The position numbers were made by a program, and so were the translations under genes. This document shows positions 36,690 to 46,248 of a DNA stretch of 47,527 nucleotides, piece after piece. Every line of letters begins with the position of its first letter. Positions within the stretch are counted from its first letter, which is position 1. The stretch covers positions 1-47,527 of the forward strand of contig JAQUKT010000005.1 in the NCBI GenBank assembly GCA_028718945.1, read 5' to 3'. The notes under the pieces are model-generated. The model had not been told where the DNA came from and did no database searches. It worked only from the letters and a program-made list of their open reading frames with translations. The DNA comes from Actinomycetota bacterium (GTDB lineage Bacteria; Actinomycetota; Geothermincolia; Fen-727; JAQUKT01).

Positions 36690-37460
36690 ATGTTTGAGGC
36701 GCTCGAATACGAAGTGAAAGGGGAGGTCGGGGTTTTAACTCTCAACCGCCCGAATATTGTAAATGCTATCAACAAGGAGATGCTTACCGAACTCAACCGA
36801 TTCTGGGAGGAAAGGCAAAGAGATTTCAAGACGAAAGTAATCATCATCCGCGGGGCAGGAGAAAAGGGATTCTGTTCGGGACTTGACCTGAAAGCTGCAA
36901 CGACAGAATTTCTGTCTCCTCAAAAGGTGAGTGGGGATTCTGTCTTTAATACCCAGAGAGACTTCTCGAGAGTCATCAGACTAATGCGTTCCTGCCCTCA
37001 ACCTATTGTTGCGGCTATTCACGGACCCGCCATGGGTGCCGGTCTATCGCTTGCCATTGCTTCGTGTTTGAGGCTCGCAAGCGAGGATGCTTTCTTCTGC
37101 GCTCAGTACATAAATATCGGGACAGGTGGGGCAGACATGGGTTCTTCATTTTTTCTGCCAAGAATTGTTGGATGGGGAATGGCTTCTTGGCTTTGCCTTA
37201 CGGGAGAAAGAATTGACGCACATGAAGCTCATCGAATCGGTCTTGTAAACCGTGTTGTCCCAAGAGAGGAACTTTCAACATGTGCAATGGAAGTTGCTCT
37301 GAATTTGTGCCTGAAGAATTCTTTCGCCCTTCGCCTGACCAAAGACGCACTAAATGCCGCTCTGAATGGCTCATCTCTCGACGATGCGAACAGAATGGAG
37401 GATAGAAATCAAGCGCTTATCATTACGAGCAATCTGCTCAAAGGAATCAAAGAATCATAG
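36690..37460 (+). CDS. Enoyl-CoA hydratase/isomerase family protein
   Basis: GVLTLNRPNIVNAINKEM, GAGEKGFCSGLDLK, AAIHGPAMGAGLSLAIA; RBS aaaggag before 36690. Confidence 0.88.
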   Translation: MFEALEYEVKGEVGVLTLNRPNIVNAINKEMLTELNRFWEERQRDFKTKVIIIRGAGEKGFCSGLDLKAATTEFLSPQKVSGDSVFNTQRDFSRVIRLMRSCPQPIVAAIHGPAMGAGLSLAIASCLRLASEDAFFCAQYINIGTGGADMGSSFFLPRIVGWGMASWLCLTGERIDAHEAHRIGLVNRVVPREELSTCAMEVALNLCLKNSFALRLTKDALNAALNGSSLDDANRMEDRNQALIITSNLLKGIKES

Positions 37461-37478
37461 TGCTTTGGTGATTTCTAT

Positions 37479-38180
37479 TTATCCCTGCTTCTTGCTCGTT
37501 CCAACGAGTTGAACGGAATCGATCTGCTTCCACCATTTAGCCGCTCTGGTGGTATCGAGGGTTATGCGCACTGCTGAGCATAAATAACTGGTCTCCGGGA
37601 AATCAAGAATCAGCCAGGAAGTGGTTTTCTGACCTATGTCCTTCCCTTTCCATTTCGCATGATAACGACCGTTTGCATCCCTTAGCTGAACCATGACTAC
37701 GCAGAATCCAGCAAGCTCCCTTATTCGGACTGAGCGCGCGTAAACCGGGCGAGCGTACTCGAGTTCAACCCATTCATAACCCGCGTTCTCCTTAGCCGGT
37801 CCCCATGCTTTTGGATCGTTTGGTCCCTCCCAGGAGTTTGGGGCACCGGTTGCCTCTTTTGCCGTGTATCCCGGGAAGCCCCTTCTTCCGCCAAGAGTGC
37901 TCGATGCTTTCGCCGAAACAGCCCACTGTCCGTAGGGATCAATAATCAGGTTATCCTCTCTCGGACCCTTTCCAACAAGATATCGAACCCTTGTTCCGGG
38001 CTCTACCGGACCCGCATCCTTGAGAACACGATTGACAACTCGCTGTTTTTCCGCCGTTTCGTCCATACAGCCAGCCGACAGAATCAAAATCATGAACACT
38101 AACAAAAAGAAAATCAAGATCGCCCTGTCAGAGCTATTCGGTTTCAAGGACCCTCTCGGAATCCGGTTCATGTCAATCAA
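37479..38180 (-). CDS. Lipoprotein with discoidin/F5-8C-like carbohydrate-binding domain
   Basis: Lipobox LILSAGC; VSAKASSTLGGRRGFPGYTAKEATGAPN...WVELEYARPVYARSVRIREL. Confidence 0.6.
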   Translation of the reverse strand: MIDMNRIPRGSLKPNSSDRAILIFFLLVFMILILSAGCMDETAEKQRVVNRVLKDAGPVEPGTRVRYLVGKGPREDNLIIDPYGQWAVSAKASSTLGGRRGFPGYTAKEATGAPNSWEGPNDPKAWGPAKENAGYEWVELEYARPVYARSVRIRELAGFCVVMVQLRDANGRYHAKWKGKDIGQKTTSWLILDFPETSYLCSAVRITLDTTRAAKWWKQIDSVQLVGTSKKQG

Positions 38181-39681
38181 GCCCTAAATAGAAATAACCC
38201 ATTGACTTTTCCCTCAAGAAATACGCAACAATGGCTAATATGAAAATCCAGATGAGAAGTGGAAAAATTCCCGTCCATAGCCTCATTGGACAAAAAGATG
38301 GAAAAAGAGACGCCATGAAGTTCCCAAAGCCTTTCCCAAAAACGATCGGCAAAAGTTTGTTTTTGTGCCAGCTGATTCCAAATGTTTGAAGCGGGTAAAT
38401 AAGCGCATAGACGGAGATAACAATCTGGACCCCGGCAAGTAAAATCAGCACCGGGACAACCTTCCACTTCCTCAACTTTTCAAAGAAAAGGCACGAGCAA
38501 ATAACCATGAGGGGCAGAACAGGCACGAGGTATCTCGGCGTGGGGGAAGCTCCACCATGCCACTGACCGAACCACCCCATAGAAAGCGTGTGAACGAGGA
38601 TGCACACTGGAATGAAGCACCACCATCTTTTTAGTTCCTGCCTTTCATGAGGAATCGGAACCCCCGGTATGAAGGCGAGATAAAGAGGGGCAAAAGCGAA
38701 AAGTCCAAGCCCATGGTCAAGGTAGAGGCCAAAAAATCCCCAGAATGGCGCTCCGCCGAGGTCCTTGGAGCTTACTGTCCTCGTAAGCCCATGAACTATC
38801 CCCCCCTCGAACAGAAACCCGGTCCACAGAAGAGCAATCAATCCGGAAAGCACAATGGGGGCTGCAAAGATTGAGATGTCCCTTTTCTTTTTCTCGGATA
38901 CCAGGAAAAGAAGTAGAAAGAACGGCAGAACCAGCGGCAAGAACTTGATATGGAGTTGAAAAAAAAGACCTGCCAAAACACCGGCTACAAGCGCATATCC
39001 CCACTTCCCCGTATCCTTGAGCCTAAGCAAGGAGTAGAACGCAGCCGGCAGGAGAAGAATTGCAACTGATTCGGGGTATATCCGGCAAGAATATGCAAGG
39101 ATGGGGTAGGTGAGAAAAAATATTAGTGTCGTAAAGAACGCAAGCCAGTCGCGCGTGAATCTCCTTGCTATAAGGTAAGTAACCAAGGCGCTCAAACCAA
39201 TGAAAATGGCAATTGTGAGAACGGCTCCAAAGTAACCCCAGAGGGCAAACCCAGGGTAGATAAGAAACGGAAGGAGCCTTGTATTGCTATATACCATTCT
39301 CCCGCCCCTCCCGTATATTAGGTGCATTCCTCCGTATTCCGGGTGAAGAATGGGATTCTGGTAGAAGCCATGCTCTATGTATTCGTATCTAAGATAGTTA
39401 TCAAGCGGAGAAATGTCATGGTCAGAAGCAAGGCTTGTAGCAACCATGAGGTATCCAAGCTCGTCTCCATCAACGATGTTTGAGAAGTTTTTTCTATTGC
39501 TCACGAAAGCAAGGTGAATCAAGCAGTATGAGAGAACAAGGATCAAGAACAGGGCAACTGGGGCAACTATTTTTCTTTTCCCAAGAATTCCGAGAGCACT
39601 CCTCGCAAGGCGTCGCGCTCTTCCTTCACTCACATATACCTTGGGTCTGGGCAACTCTTCCCAGAAGAACTTGTACGTCAT
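38173..39681 (-). CDS. Multi-TM GT-C-like glycosyltransferase (family 39-like)
   Basis: Multiple TM helices; luminal DGDELGYL acidic motif after TM1; typical GT-C topology. Confidence 0.6.
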   Translation of the reverse strand: MTYKFFWEELPRPKVYVSEGRARRLARSALGILGKRKIVAPVALFLILVLSYCLIHLAFVSNRKNFSNIVDGDELGYLMVATSLASDHDISPLDNYLRYEYIEHGFYQNPILHPEYGGMHLIYGRGGRMVYSNTRLLPFLIYPGFALWGYFGAVLTIAIFIGLSALVTYLIARRFTRDWLAFFTTLIFFLTYPILAYSCRIYPESVAILLLPAAFYSLLRLKDTGKWGYALVAGVLAGLFFQLHIKFLPLVLPFFLLLFLVSEKKKRDISIFAAPIVLSGLIALLWTGFLFEGGIVHGLTRTVSSKDLGGAPFWGFFGLYLDHGLGLFAFAPLYLAFIPGVPIPHERQELKRWWCFIPVCILVHTLSMGWFGQWHGGASPTPRYLVPVLPLMVICSCLFFEKLRKWKVVPVLILLAGVQIVISVYALIYPLQTFGISWHKNKLLPIVFGKGFGNFMASLFPSFCPMRLWTGIFPLLIWIFILAIVAYFLREKSMGYFYLGLD

Positions 39682-39898
39682 TTGAATGGTTGGGGCTAAA
39701 AATTACTTCCGCAAAACCGCACTATCCGTCTCGCCAGAAATGGTATCACACAAAAAGAGGGTTGTTTTAGAAATTTGAATTTTCTCTGCCAACGCATATA
39801 GACGACGACTCGTCGCTTCAAAGGCAATAAAGTGAAAAATCTCATGAATCGTGTTATTGTTTGTGAGCAAAAGTTGAAACTCTCTCGGAGGTGATGAA

Positions 39899-40633
39899 GT
39901 GACAGAAAGAAAGACATTGATTGCAGGGCTTTTTGCTCTCCTCATTGGAGCCTCGGTGATCCTCACCGGATGCGGGAAATCCGTGACCCTGAAATACAAC
40001 CGGTCTTCAGAAATACCGGTAATTGCTCTTTTCAGAGTTCAGGCTATCGCTCCCGTATACAATCCTGATGCTCCCGTTTGCGTGCTTTACGGTGATGGCA
40101 CACTTGTCAAAAAGAAAGGTCCCTATGATTTCAGAAGTGGCAAATGCACGGTTGGTGTTTCTGGGATTCTCGAGAAGCTCTCCAATTATGGTTTTTTTGA
40201 TCTAAAACCTGTGTATGAAGAGGAGCCCCTCCCGGGTGGCTCCACCGAGCAGATAATGGTTTATCTCGAGAATGAAACACGCAAAGTTTCGGTCCAGGCG
40301 GGCCGTGGTCCCAAGAGTTGGAAGAATATCATAAATTGCATTGAGAACGCACGGGTTTCGGATTGGAAGGAATGGATTCCCAAAAAGATAAGGTTGTTCG
40401 CAAGAGAGGGAGAGGCACAGGGGGTGCCCGTGCTTGACTGGAACGGGGATGCATCTGCTCTCCAACGTGCAGTGGCCAGCAGGGGGGTAACGCTCGAGGG
40501 AGAGAATGCAGAAAAAGCCTGGAGAGCGATAGCAGATGCTTTCAGGAAGAACGAAGCTTCGGTCACTTGGAAGGCGAATGGCAAAAAATATTGCTATGTT
40601 TACGCCAACCCTGTATTCCCAAACCTACCCTGA
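39899..40633 (+). CDS. Hypothetical lipoprotein
   Basis: GTG start with RBS; lipobox SVILTGCGKS. Confidence 0.6.
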   Translation: MTERKTLIAGLFALLIGASVILTGCGKSVTLKYNRSSEIPVIALFRVQAIAPVYNPDAPVCVLYGDGTLVKKKGPYDFRSGKCTVGVSGILEKLSNYGFFDLKPVYEEEPLPGGSTEQIMVYLENETRKVSVQAGRGPKSWKNIINCIENARVSDWKEWIPKKIRLFAREGEAQGVPVLDWNGDASALQRAVASRGVTLEGENAEKAWRAIADAFRKNEASVTWKANGKKYCYVYANPVFPNLP

Positions 40634-40671
40634 AGCCACATAGATTGGCTTTTTGAGTCGCACAAAGGGCC

Positions 40672-40908
40672 TCAAATATCGTTCAGGGGAGCATCGTTGA
40701 AATCGGACGGGTCTATTGATTTCATCTTTGCCTCGAATTCGATTATGGCCTGGTCAATGGTATTTTTTGCATCGTCGGTCGATACTGACTCACCTGATGT
40801 TCTCGTTTCAGTCTTTTTGCCGCAAGAGATCCCCATTATCATCAAGAAGACAAGCAAAAAAACTACACACAAAAGCACTATTGCTGCTGGCGTTTTCCGT
40901 ACACTCAT
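40672..40908 (-). CDS. Small hypothetical lipoprotein
   Basis: Hydrophobic leader ending FLMIMGISCGKK; tandem with upstream secreted coiled-coil gene. Confidence 0.5.
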   Translation of the reverse strand: MSVRKTPAAIVLLCVVFLLVFLMIMGISCGKKTETRTSGESVSTDDAKNTIDQAIIEFEAKMKSIDPSDFNDAPLNDI

Positions 40909-40917
40909 CGCTTCCTC

Positions 40918-41469
40918 CTATTTCCCCGTTGACGAAGAAACCGGCGCGGAGCTTTCAGGGGCTTTGGGCTCCTGTTTTCTTAGCTCTTTCAGGTCAGGTC
41001 TTACTACTGTTTGCCAGTAATGCCTGATGTCCAGAGAGTCATCTTTCACGGTTCTCAACTTCGAACGAGCAGACTCAATAGCGTTTCTGAATTCAGGCGT
41101 GCCTTGCTCGTATTGCTCCACAGCCCTCAACTGGTCAACGAAAGCCGCGTAGTCCTGGGCGAACTTGACGATCTTTGAATCAAGAGTCTGGTAGTCAGCC
41201 CTTATTTCAGTAAGGTCATAGCCAAGTGATTCAAGCTTTTCTGCAGTTTCAGCAAGTCTCTGTTTAAGGGCATTGTAAACCGCGATGTGCCTTTCCTTGT
41301 TGTTGTCGAACCGTGTGATTACAAGTTCGACACGCTCCCTTAGTCTCTCCTGATGCTGCTCCTGCCTTTCCTCTCTCCGCTGCTGCGCAGAGGATGTCTG
41401 CGCAAGGGCGGGAGAGCATGCAAGGATCAGACTCAGTGTCAGTGCCGCGAGAATGAAAAGCTTTCTCAT
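40918..41469 (-). CDS. Secreted coiled-coil protein (hypothetical)
   Basis: Signal peptide LFILAALTLSLILACSPALAQ, RREERQEQHQERLRERVELVITRFDNNKERH. Confidence 0.6.
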   Translation of the reverse strand: MRKLFILAALTLSLILACSPALAQTSSAQQRREERQEQHQERLRERVELVITRFDNNKERHIAVYNALKQRLAETAEKLESLGYDLTEIRADYQTLDSKIVKFAQDYAAFVDQLRAVEQYEQGTPEFRNAIESARSKLRTVKDDSLDIRHYWQTVVRPDLKELRKQEPKAPESSAPVSSSTGK

Positions 41470-42066
41470 TATTCATCACCCCTCCTGCGTAATGAAGATA
41501 TCACAACTACTTCAAAGGTACGAGTGCCAAATTCAACCCTGTTCATATTTGATAACCAAGCCCCTTCAAAGATTTCAAGAAATCTCAAAAGTTTCCTTAC
41601 CAGAATTACTTGAATCGACCACTCCCTATTCGATTAAGTTTCTCACAAAAATTCAAAACCCCTTCTTCAGAGCCTCTCCCTACTGCGGCGTTTTATCTCT
41701 TTGGTGTAATTCTTTCGGACTCAAAAGTATGTTGAAATATTTCTCATCAAGACCCTGCCGATGCAATTCAAAGTCCCAAACACCACTTTATTAGAATAGG
41801 TTCTCAAGGCCTGTTACTTGAAATATTATAGTTGGATTCAGCATAAAAAGGTAATTTTTCAAGTACTTAACAGACTTGCAACCAAAATAGCTCTCAGTTA
41901 TCACAAAAGATGGTTGAACCCATGGGTTGGCTAAGTTCTAATGATTCCCATATATTTTGATTTACTTGAAAACGGGAGTATCCATGTATTTCACATAAGT
42001 CTTCTGATGTAGTCAAGGCAATTAAACAAAACAAATTGCAGTAGATTATCGTGAAGCATTTGATCG

Positions 42067-42717
42067 ATGAGGAAAATGAGTGAAGAAATAATCGAAAACG
42101 GAATAATGACCGCGGCAAGGATTATGGGTAATATCCTTGCTGATTCTCTCATCAAAACAGGAAATGAAGAGCTTACACTGCCACAGTTCAGGGTTCTCGA
42201 CCTCGCTTCGGGCGGAACCAATAGACCGGCTGAAATCGCAAAACTCTTAGGCGCTTCTCCCGCTGCAATTAGCGAGACAATTGACAGGTTAGATAGGAAA
42301 GGCTATGCGAGTAGGCTTGCTCATTCAGAAGACCGCCGTGGTGTAGAGATAGTTCTTAACCCAAAGGGACAAAAAGTCGAGAAGAAAGTCTTGAGACTCT
42401 TCTCGAGCTATTCCAGAAGCACAAGTTTAGCGGTATGCCAGGGTCGATTGGGAAGGAAAACTGGTTGGAATTGTGAGGGACGTCGATGTTCTTGCTCTTT
42501 TTTCACGAGGGACCCAGCTTCAGCTTCAGCTGCTAAAGTTTCAGACGTGATGCATATCCCGCCATTGACGATTCAACCGCAGGAAACTGTCCAGAGTGCC
42601 ATCTATAAGATGTCTGCCGGTGACACCCGGTTTTCGCTGGTAACTACTGAAAGAGAAATACTCGGAATAGTTACTCAAATAGACCTATTGAAAGCTGCCA
42701 GGCGTAAGGATTCTTAG
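42067..42717 (+). pseudogene. MarR-type HTH joined to CBS-domain sequence with about three frameshifts
   Basis: MarR HTH in frame 1; ETLLELFQKHKFSGMP in a second frame; ARVDWEGKLVGIVRDVDVLALFSRGTQ in a third; back to frame 1 for VSDVMHIPPLTIQPQETVQ...ILGIVTQIDLLKAA. Confidence 0.65.
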
Positions 42718-42868
42718 TGTGTCGTTCTTTTACCCATGCGACGGCAACCTCCAAGCGCATATTCTCATATTCAATCAAGAGAGTTTATCTTTGCTCAGCT
42801 TAAAGAATTAGCCACTTACTTTGTTCTTCGGTTCGTATTCAATAAACGGAAGGTCAGGAAAAGAACTG

Positions 42869-42896
42869 AAAATGTGTTCTTGCAAGACCTGACCCC
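42869..42896 (-). repeat. Dispersed REP-like repeat, copy 2 (inverted)
   Basis: Reverse complement GGGGTCAGGTCTTGCAAGAACACATTTT matches 14119-14146 at 26/28. Confidence 0.7.
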
Positions 42897-42904
42897 CCTG
42901 TTTA

Positions 42905-43150
42905 CTAACGGCGCGGGCGAGCTTTATTCACATTGAGAGCCCTGCCGTTTATTTCTTTTCCATTAAGGCCCTTGATAGCCGATGCTGCTTCCTCCTCCTC
43001 TGGCATCTCGACAAAGCCAAATCCCCTTGACCTGTTCGTGTTCCTGTCATAAACAACTTCTGCTGAGCTCACAGTGCCGTACTCCTCGAATAGCTTTCGA
43101 AGTTCATCGGAGCCAAGGCTGTAACTCAGGTTTCCAACGTAGATCTTCAA
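42905..43150 (-). CDS. RRM-type RNA-binding protein
   Basis: KIYVGNLSYSLGSDELRKLFEEYGTV (RNP2) and RSRGFGFVEM (RNP1). Confidence 0.92.
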   Translation of the reverse strand: MKIYVGNLSYSLGSDELRKLFEEYGTVSSAEVVYDRNTNRSRGFGFVEMPEEEEAASAIKGLNGKEINGRALNVNKARPRR

Positions 43151-43445
43151 CCGTTTTCCCTCCTTATCAAAACAAACGCCCCAGGTTCCGTTCCCCGGGG
43201 CAAACCAGCCAATATTGTTTTCAGTAGCTTCACCTCGAAAAACTCAAATATTTTATTGGTAGGTCGAATTATATGACAGCATAAAGTTTATATCAACAAA
43301 ACAGAGGAGCTTCGCAAAGTCCATGGCCAGATATTTCGGGGCTCATCACCATTTTTCAGAGCGGACTTCATATACCTTTCAGACCTTTCAACTAATAGAG
43401 CATTCCAAATTCAAAAGGCGTAAACCCCTTTATCATGAATAGAAC

Positions 43446-44381
43446 CTATGATGAAGGAAGGAGTGATTCTTCGACTTCCTTGTAAGGGAGCAACTCGACA
43501 TACGAAAGACTTGCAGAACCGAAGTTTGCGGAAGCTTTCTCCCTTACAAATGATATCAAAACCGAAAGACCCAGGGTTCCGGCTATGACCCAGGCATAAA
43601 ACCCGACACTTGTTCCCCCGTCCACGACTATCGCATCGTAGCCTTCCCTCGCAATGTCAAGAAGGCTTTCCCTGACTTCCTCGAGTATTTCAGCTTCGGC
43701 AAGCTCGCTTTCTGAATCCAAGAAAGGCGCACGCTGCTCGGGATTTATCTCAAAGCCAAGCCTTCTCCATTCCTGAACGTAATCCACCTGGTCCTTGAGG
43801 GTGAAATTAGCAAGCCTCTCTATGAGTTTCCAAACTTTCAAACCCCTGCTGTCCACGAGTAGAAGAAATTTGCCAGCGACCCAGTAGTCTTCTGGCTTGC
43901 CATTGCCCGGCTCCAGTAAATCAATCTCAGAAAGAGAGGGTTCGAAGTCGGTAAGAGTTTCCCCGGGAATATCCCCCCTGTCAATTGCACAACTAATCTC
44001 ATCCGGGATATCCTCATTCTGCACTCTCATCCATTCTCCCGAAAGAGTTGCGTTCTTCTTGCCGTGCCTGGTGTGGACTTTTGAAAACCTAATCTTTGCG
44101 CTTCTCGTCTTTTCCTGTTCAGTGCGCCTCGCTTCCCATGAGTCATAGTGATCGATCACGAACTCCTCGCCCGTTCTCCTGTCATACGCAACAACGACAT
44201 ATCCACCCACATCAGGGTCAACGGCGATGTCCCTGATTTCAATCATCGCGTCATCTTCCTGCATAGAGCGCGCAAGCCTCTCTGCATCTTCCTTGAGCAT
44301 TCTTTCGTTCGCCTTCATTTTCTTTCCCGCCCTATCCGTCCAAGCCGCTCTGAAATCCTGATGCTTGTCACATGAAGCCAT
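43446..44381 (-). CDS. Hypothetical protein with C-terminal membrane segment
   Basis: 311-aa ORF; hydrophobic GFYAWVIAGTLGLSVLISFV; no recognised family. Confidence 0.55.
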   Translation of the reverse strand: MASCDKHQDFRAAWTDRAGKKMKANERMLKEDAERLARSMQEDDAMIEIRDIAVDPDVGGYVVVAYDRRTGEEFVIDHYDSWEARRTEQEKTRSAKIRFSKVHTRHGKKNATLSGEWMRVQNEDIPDEISCAIDRGDIPGETLTDFEPSLSEIDLLEPGNGKPEDYWVAGKFLLLVDSRGLKVWKLIERLANFTLKDQVDYVQEWRRLGFEINPEQRAPFLDSESELAEAEILEEVRESLLDIAREGYDAIVVDGGTSVGFYAWVIAGTLGLSVLISFVREKASANFGSASLSYVELLPYKEVEESLLPSS

Positions 44382-44619
44382 AATAACACAAGTAGTAGGA
44401 ATTCGGGCAAATGCGACCTGTGCTCCTTACGCTAAAATCCAGCCAGTCTTAGGGTTTCATTTTCAAGATGACTCGTCCGCTTGGCACCAAATGATATCAG
44501 ATGCCATTCACTTCGTCCGACAGAAACTTTTTTAGAGAACCAGACAAAGTATCTTGGCGACTCATAACCGAGGCAAATGTTGAATGGCAATAAACGATAT
44601 TTGTTATTATCATTGGCTT

Positions 44620-45606
44620 ATGAATGATGTAAAAGGTGCCCTCTTTGGGAAATTCATTGACCACCCGGGTAACCCACTTTTGAGTGCTCCATTTCCCGGT
44701 TTTCTTCTCGCTGATCCAACAATCCTTCTTCCCGGGGAAAGTCCTGATGGTTTTTGGCATCTGTTCGCGAACACTCTCACCGGGATTCACCACTTCGCCG
44801 GAGAAGATGGAATCCACTGGCGCCGCATCGGCAAGCTCTTCCCGGGAATAAGACCCTTTATTTTCAAAGAAAAAGAAAACTATTATCTTTTCTACGAGCA
44901 ATCCCTGGTTCCCGTGATCAACTCACGAATCGTTATGCGTTCCACAAAGGATTTGAAAAAGTGGAGCAAGCCACGGGTTATTCTTGTGCCATCGCTTGAT
45001 TGGGAACGGGGCGGTTTCCTCCTAAGAACCTGCGGCAATCCATGCGTTGTCCGTGATCAGAAAATTGGCCTGTTCCGGCTCTACTACAGCGCCAACCTCG
45101 TGTTCCTCCCAGACATTGGTTTTTGTGAACCCTTGTTTATAGGCATGGCTGAATCACCAAAACTTGAGGGTCCTTACATAAAAAGAGAAGAGCCCTTAAT
45201 TTCACCCTCAAAGGAAAACCCCTACAGAAACAGAGGCGCCGGTGCAATCAAGGTAATGTTTGACGAAAAACAAAAAACTTACTACGGATTCAACAACGGA
45301 ATCTATACCGACAAAAACGGAAAGTCCCGGTCCGCGATAATTCTTCTCTCGTCGACCGATGGGGTAACTTGGAACGAGTTGCTTCCCAGTCCTGTAATAC
45401 GACCAGAAGGAAATGGCTGGAAGAAGGCTCTTGTCTATCAGCTTGATGTCAAAAAAGTCGGGGACGAAATTTGGATATGGTATAACGCACGCTCGCAATG
45501 GAGGTTCGGCATAGAAAGAATCGGCCTTGCAATTTCAGGGGCTCCCTCAAGTCGGAGAGGCCTAAGTCAGGCTCAGGCCAATAAACCACCTTTGAAGTTC
45601 CCTTAA
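44620..45606 (+). CDS. Five-bladed beta-propeller glycosidase-like protein (GH43/GH32-like fold)
   Basis: FIDHPGNPLLSAPFPGFLLADPTILL, HHFAGEDGIHWRRIG, LFYEQSLVPVINSRIVMRSTKDLKKWSK. Confidence 0.65.
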   Translation: MNDVKGALFGKFIDHPGNPLLSAPFPGFLLADPTILLPGESPDGFWHLFANTLTGIHHFAGEDGIHWRRIGKLFPGIRPFIFKEKENYYLFYEQSLVPVINSRIVMRSTKDLKKWSKPRVILVPSLDWERGGFLLRTCGNPCVVRDQKIGLFRLYYSANLVFLPDIGFCEPLFIGMAESPKLEGPYIKREEPLISPSKENPYRNRGAGAIKVMFDEKQKTYYGFNNGIYTDKNGKSRSAIILLSSTDGVTWNELLPSPVIRPEGNGWKKALVYQLDVKKVGDEIWIWYNARSQWRFGIERIGLAISGAPSSRRGLSQAQANKPPLKFP

Positions 45607-46028
45607 CATTCATCTTCAATCAAAAGCAGGGAGGGCTCACATTCTGAAAACATGGAGATATTCTCTGCGCCTCTCGCCGAACTCGGGCACGATCGAGACT
45701 GAATCGCTGATTCACTTTTCTCGCTGCTTGAAAACACCACAAGGACGATTACAAGCGCTGCTATGAGGATAAGTACCAGAGCGATGATAAGCACCATCTT
45801 CCATGTGAACGCTTTTCTCTGTTCAGGGAGCGGCGCGGTAGGAAGCGGTGGCTCATCCACGCCAGGTACCACATCTGGGACCTTTATCCAGGATATGTCC
45901 TTTCCGCAGTTCTCACAATTATCGGCATGTGCATCATTCCTGAACCCACAGTAAGCGCATATTTTCTTTGGAAGGTGTTTCTTGCCGTAAAACTCTTCAC
46001 CTGTCGGGGTAAAATCCTTCTCTTCCAC
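45603..46028 (-). CDS. Zinc-ribbon, single-TM membrane protein
   Basis: ICAYCGFRNDAHADNCENCGKD then TM MVLIIALVLILIAALVIVLVVF. Confidence 0.6.
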   Translation of the reverse strand: MEEKDFTPTGEEFYGKKHLPKKICAYCGFRNDAHADNCENCGKDISWIKVPDVVPGVDEPPLPTAPLPEQRKAFTWKMVLIIALVLILIAALVIVLVVFSSSEKSESAIQSRSCPSSARGAENISMFSECEPSLLLIEDEC

Positions 46029-46248
46029 GAAACATCCCCTCCAAAATCAAAATCCTGTTGAATCCGAAAATAGAACTCAACTCTCATATTATAAACATAA
46101 TAAACGCCCTCGTTATCTTGCTGAATATATCAATGAGTCCCCGCATAAATCTCTTCAACGGGACCCCCAAATTCTTTCAAACAAAACTCCATAAGATTTA
46201 ATGAATGCGATGCTATCATGCGCTACCCTGCTCGGGTTTCTCTTTTCC

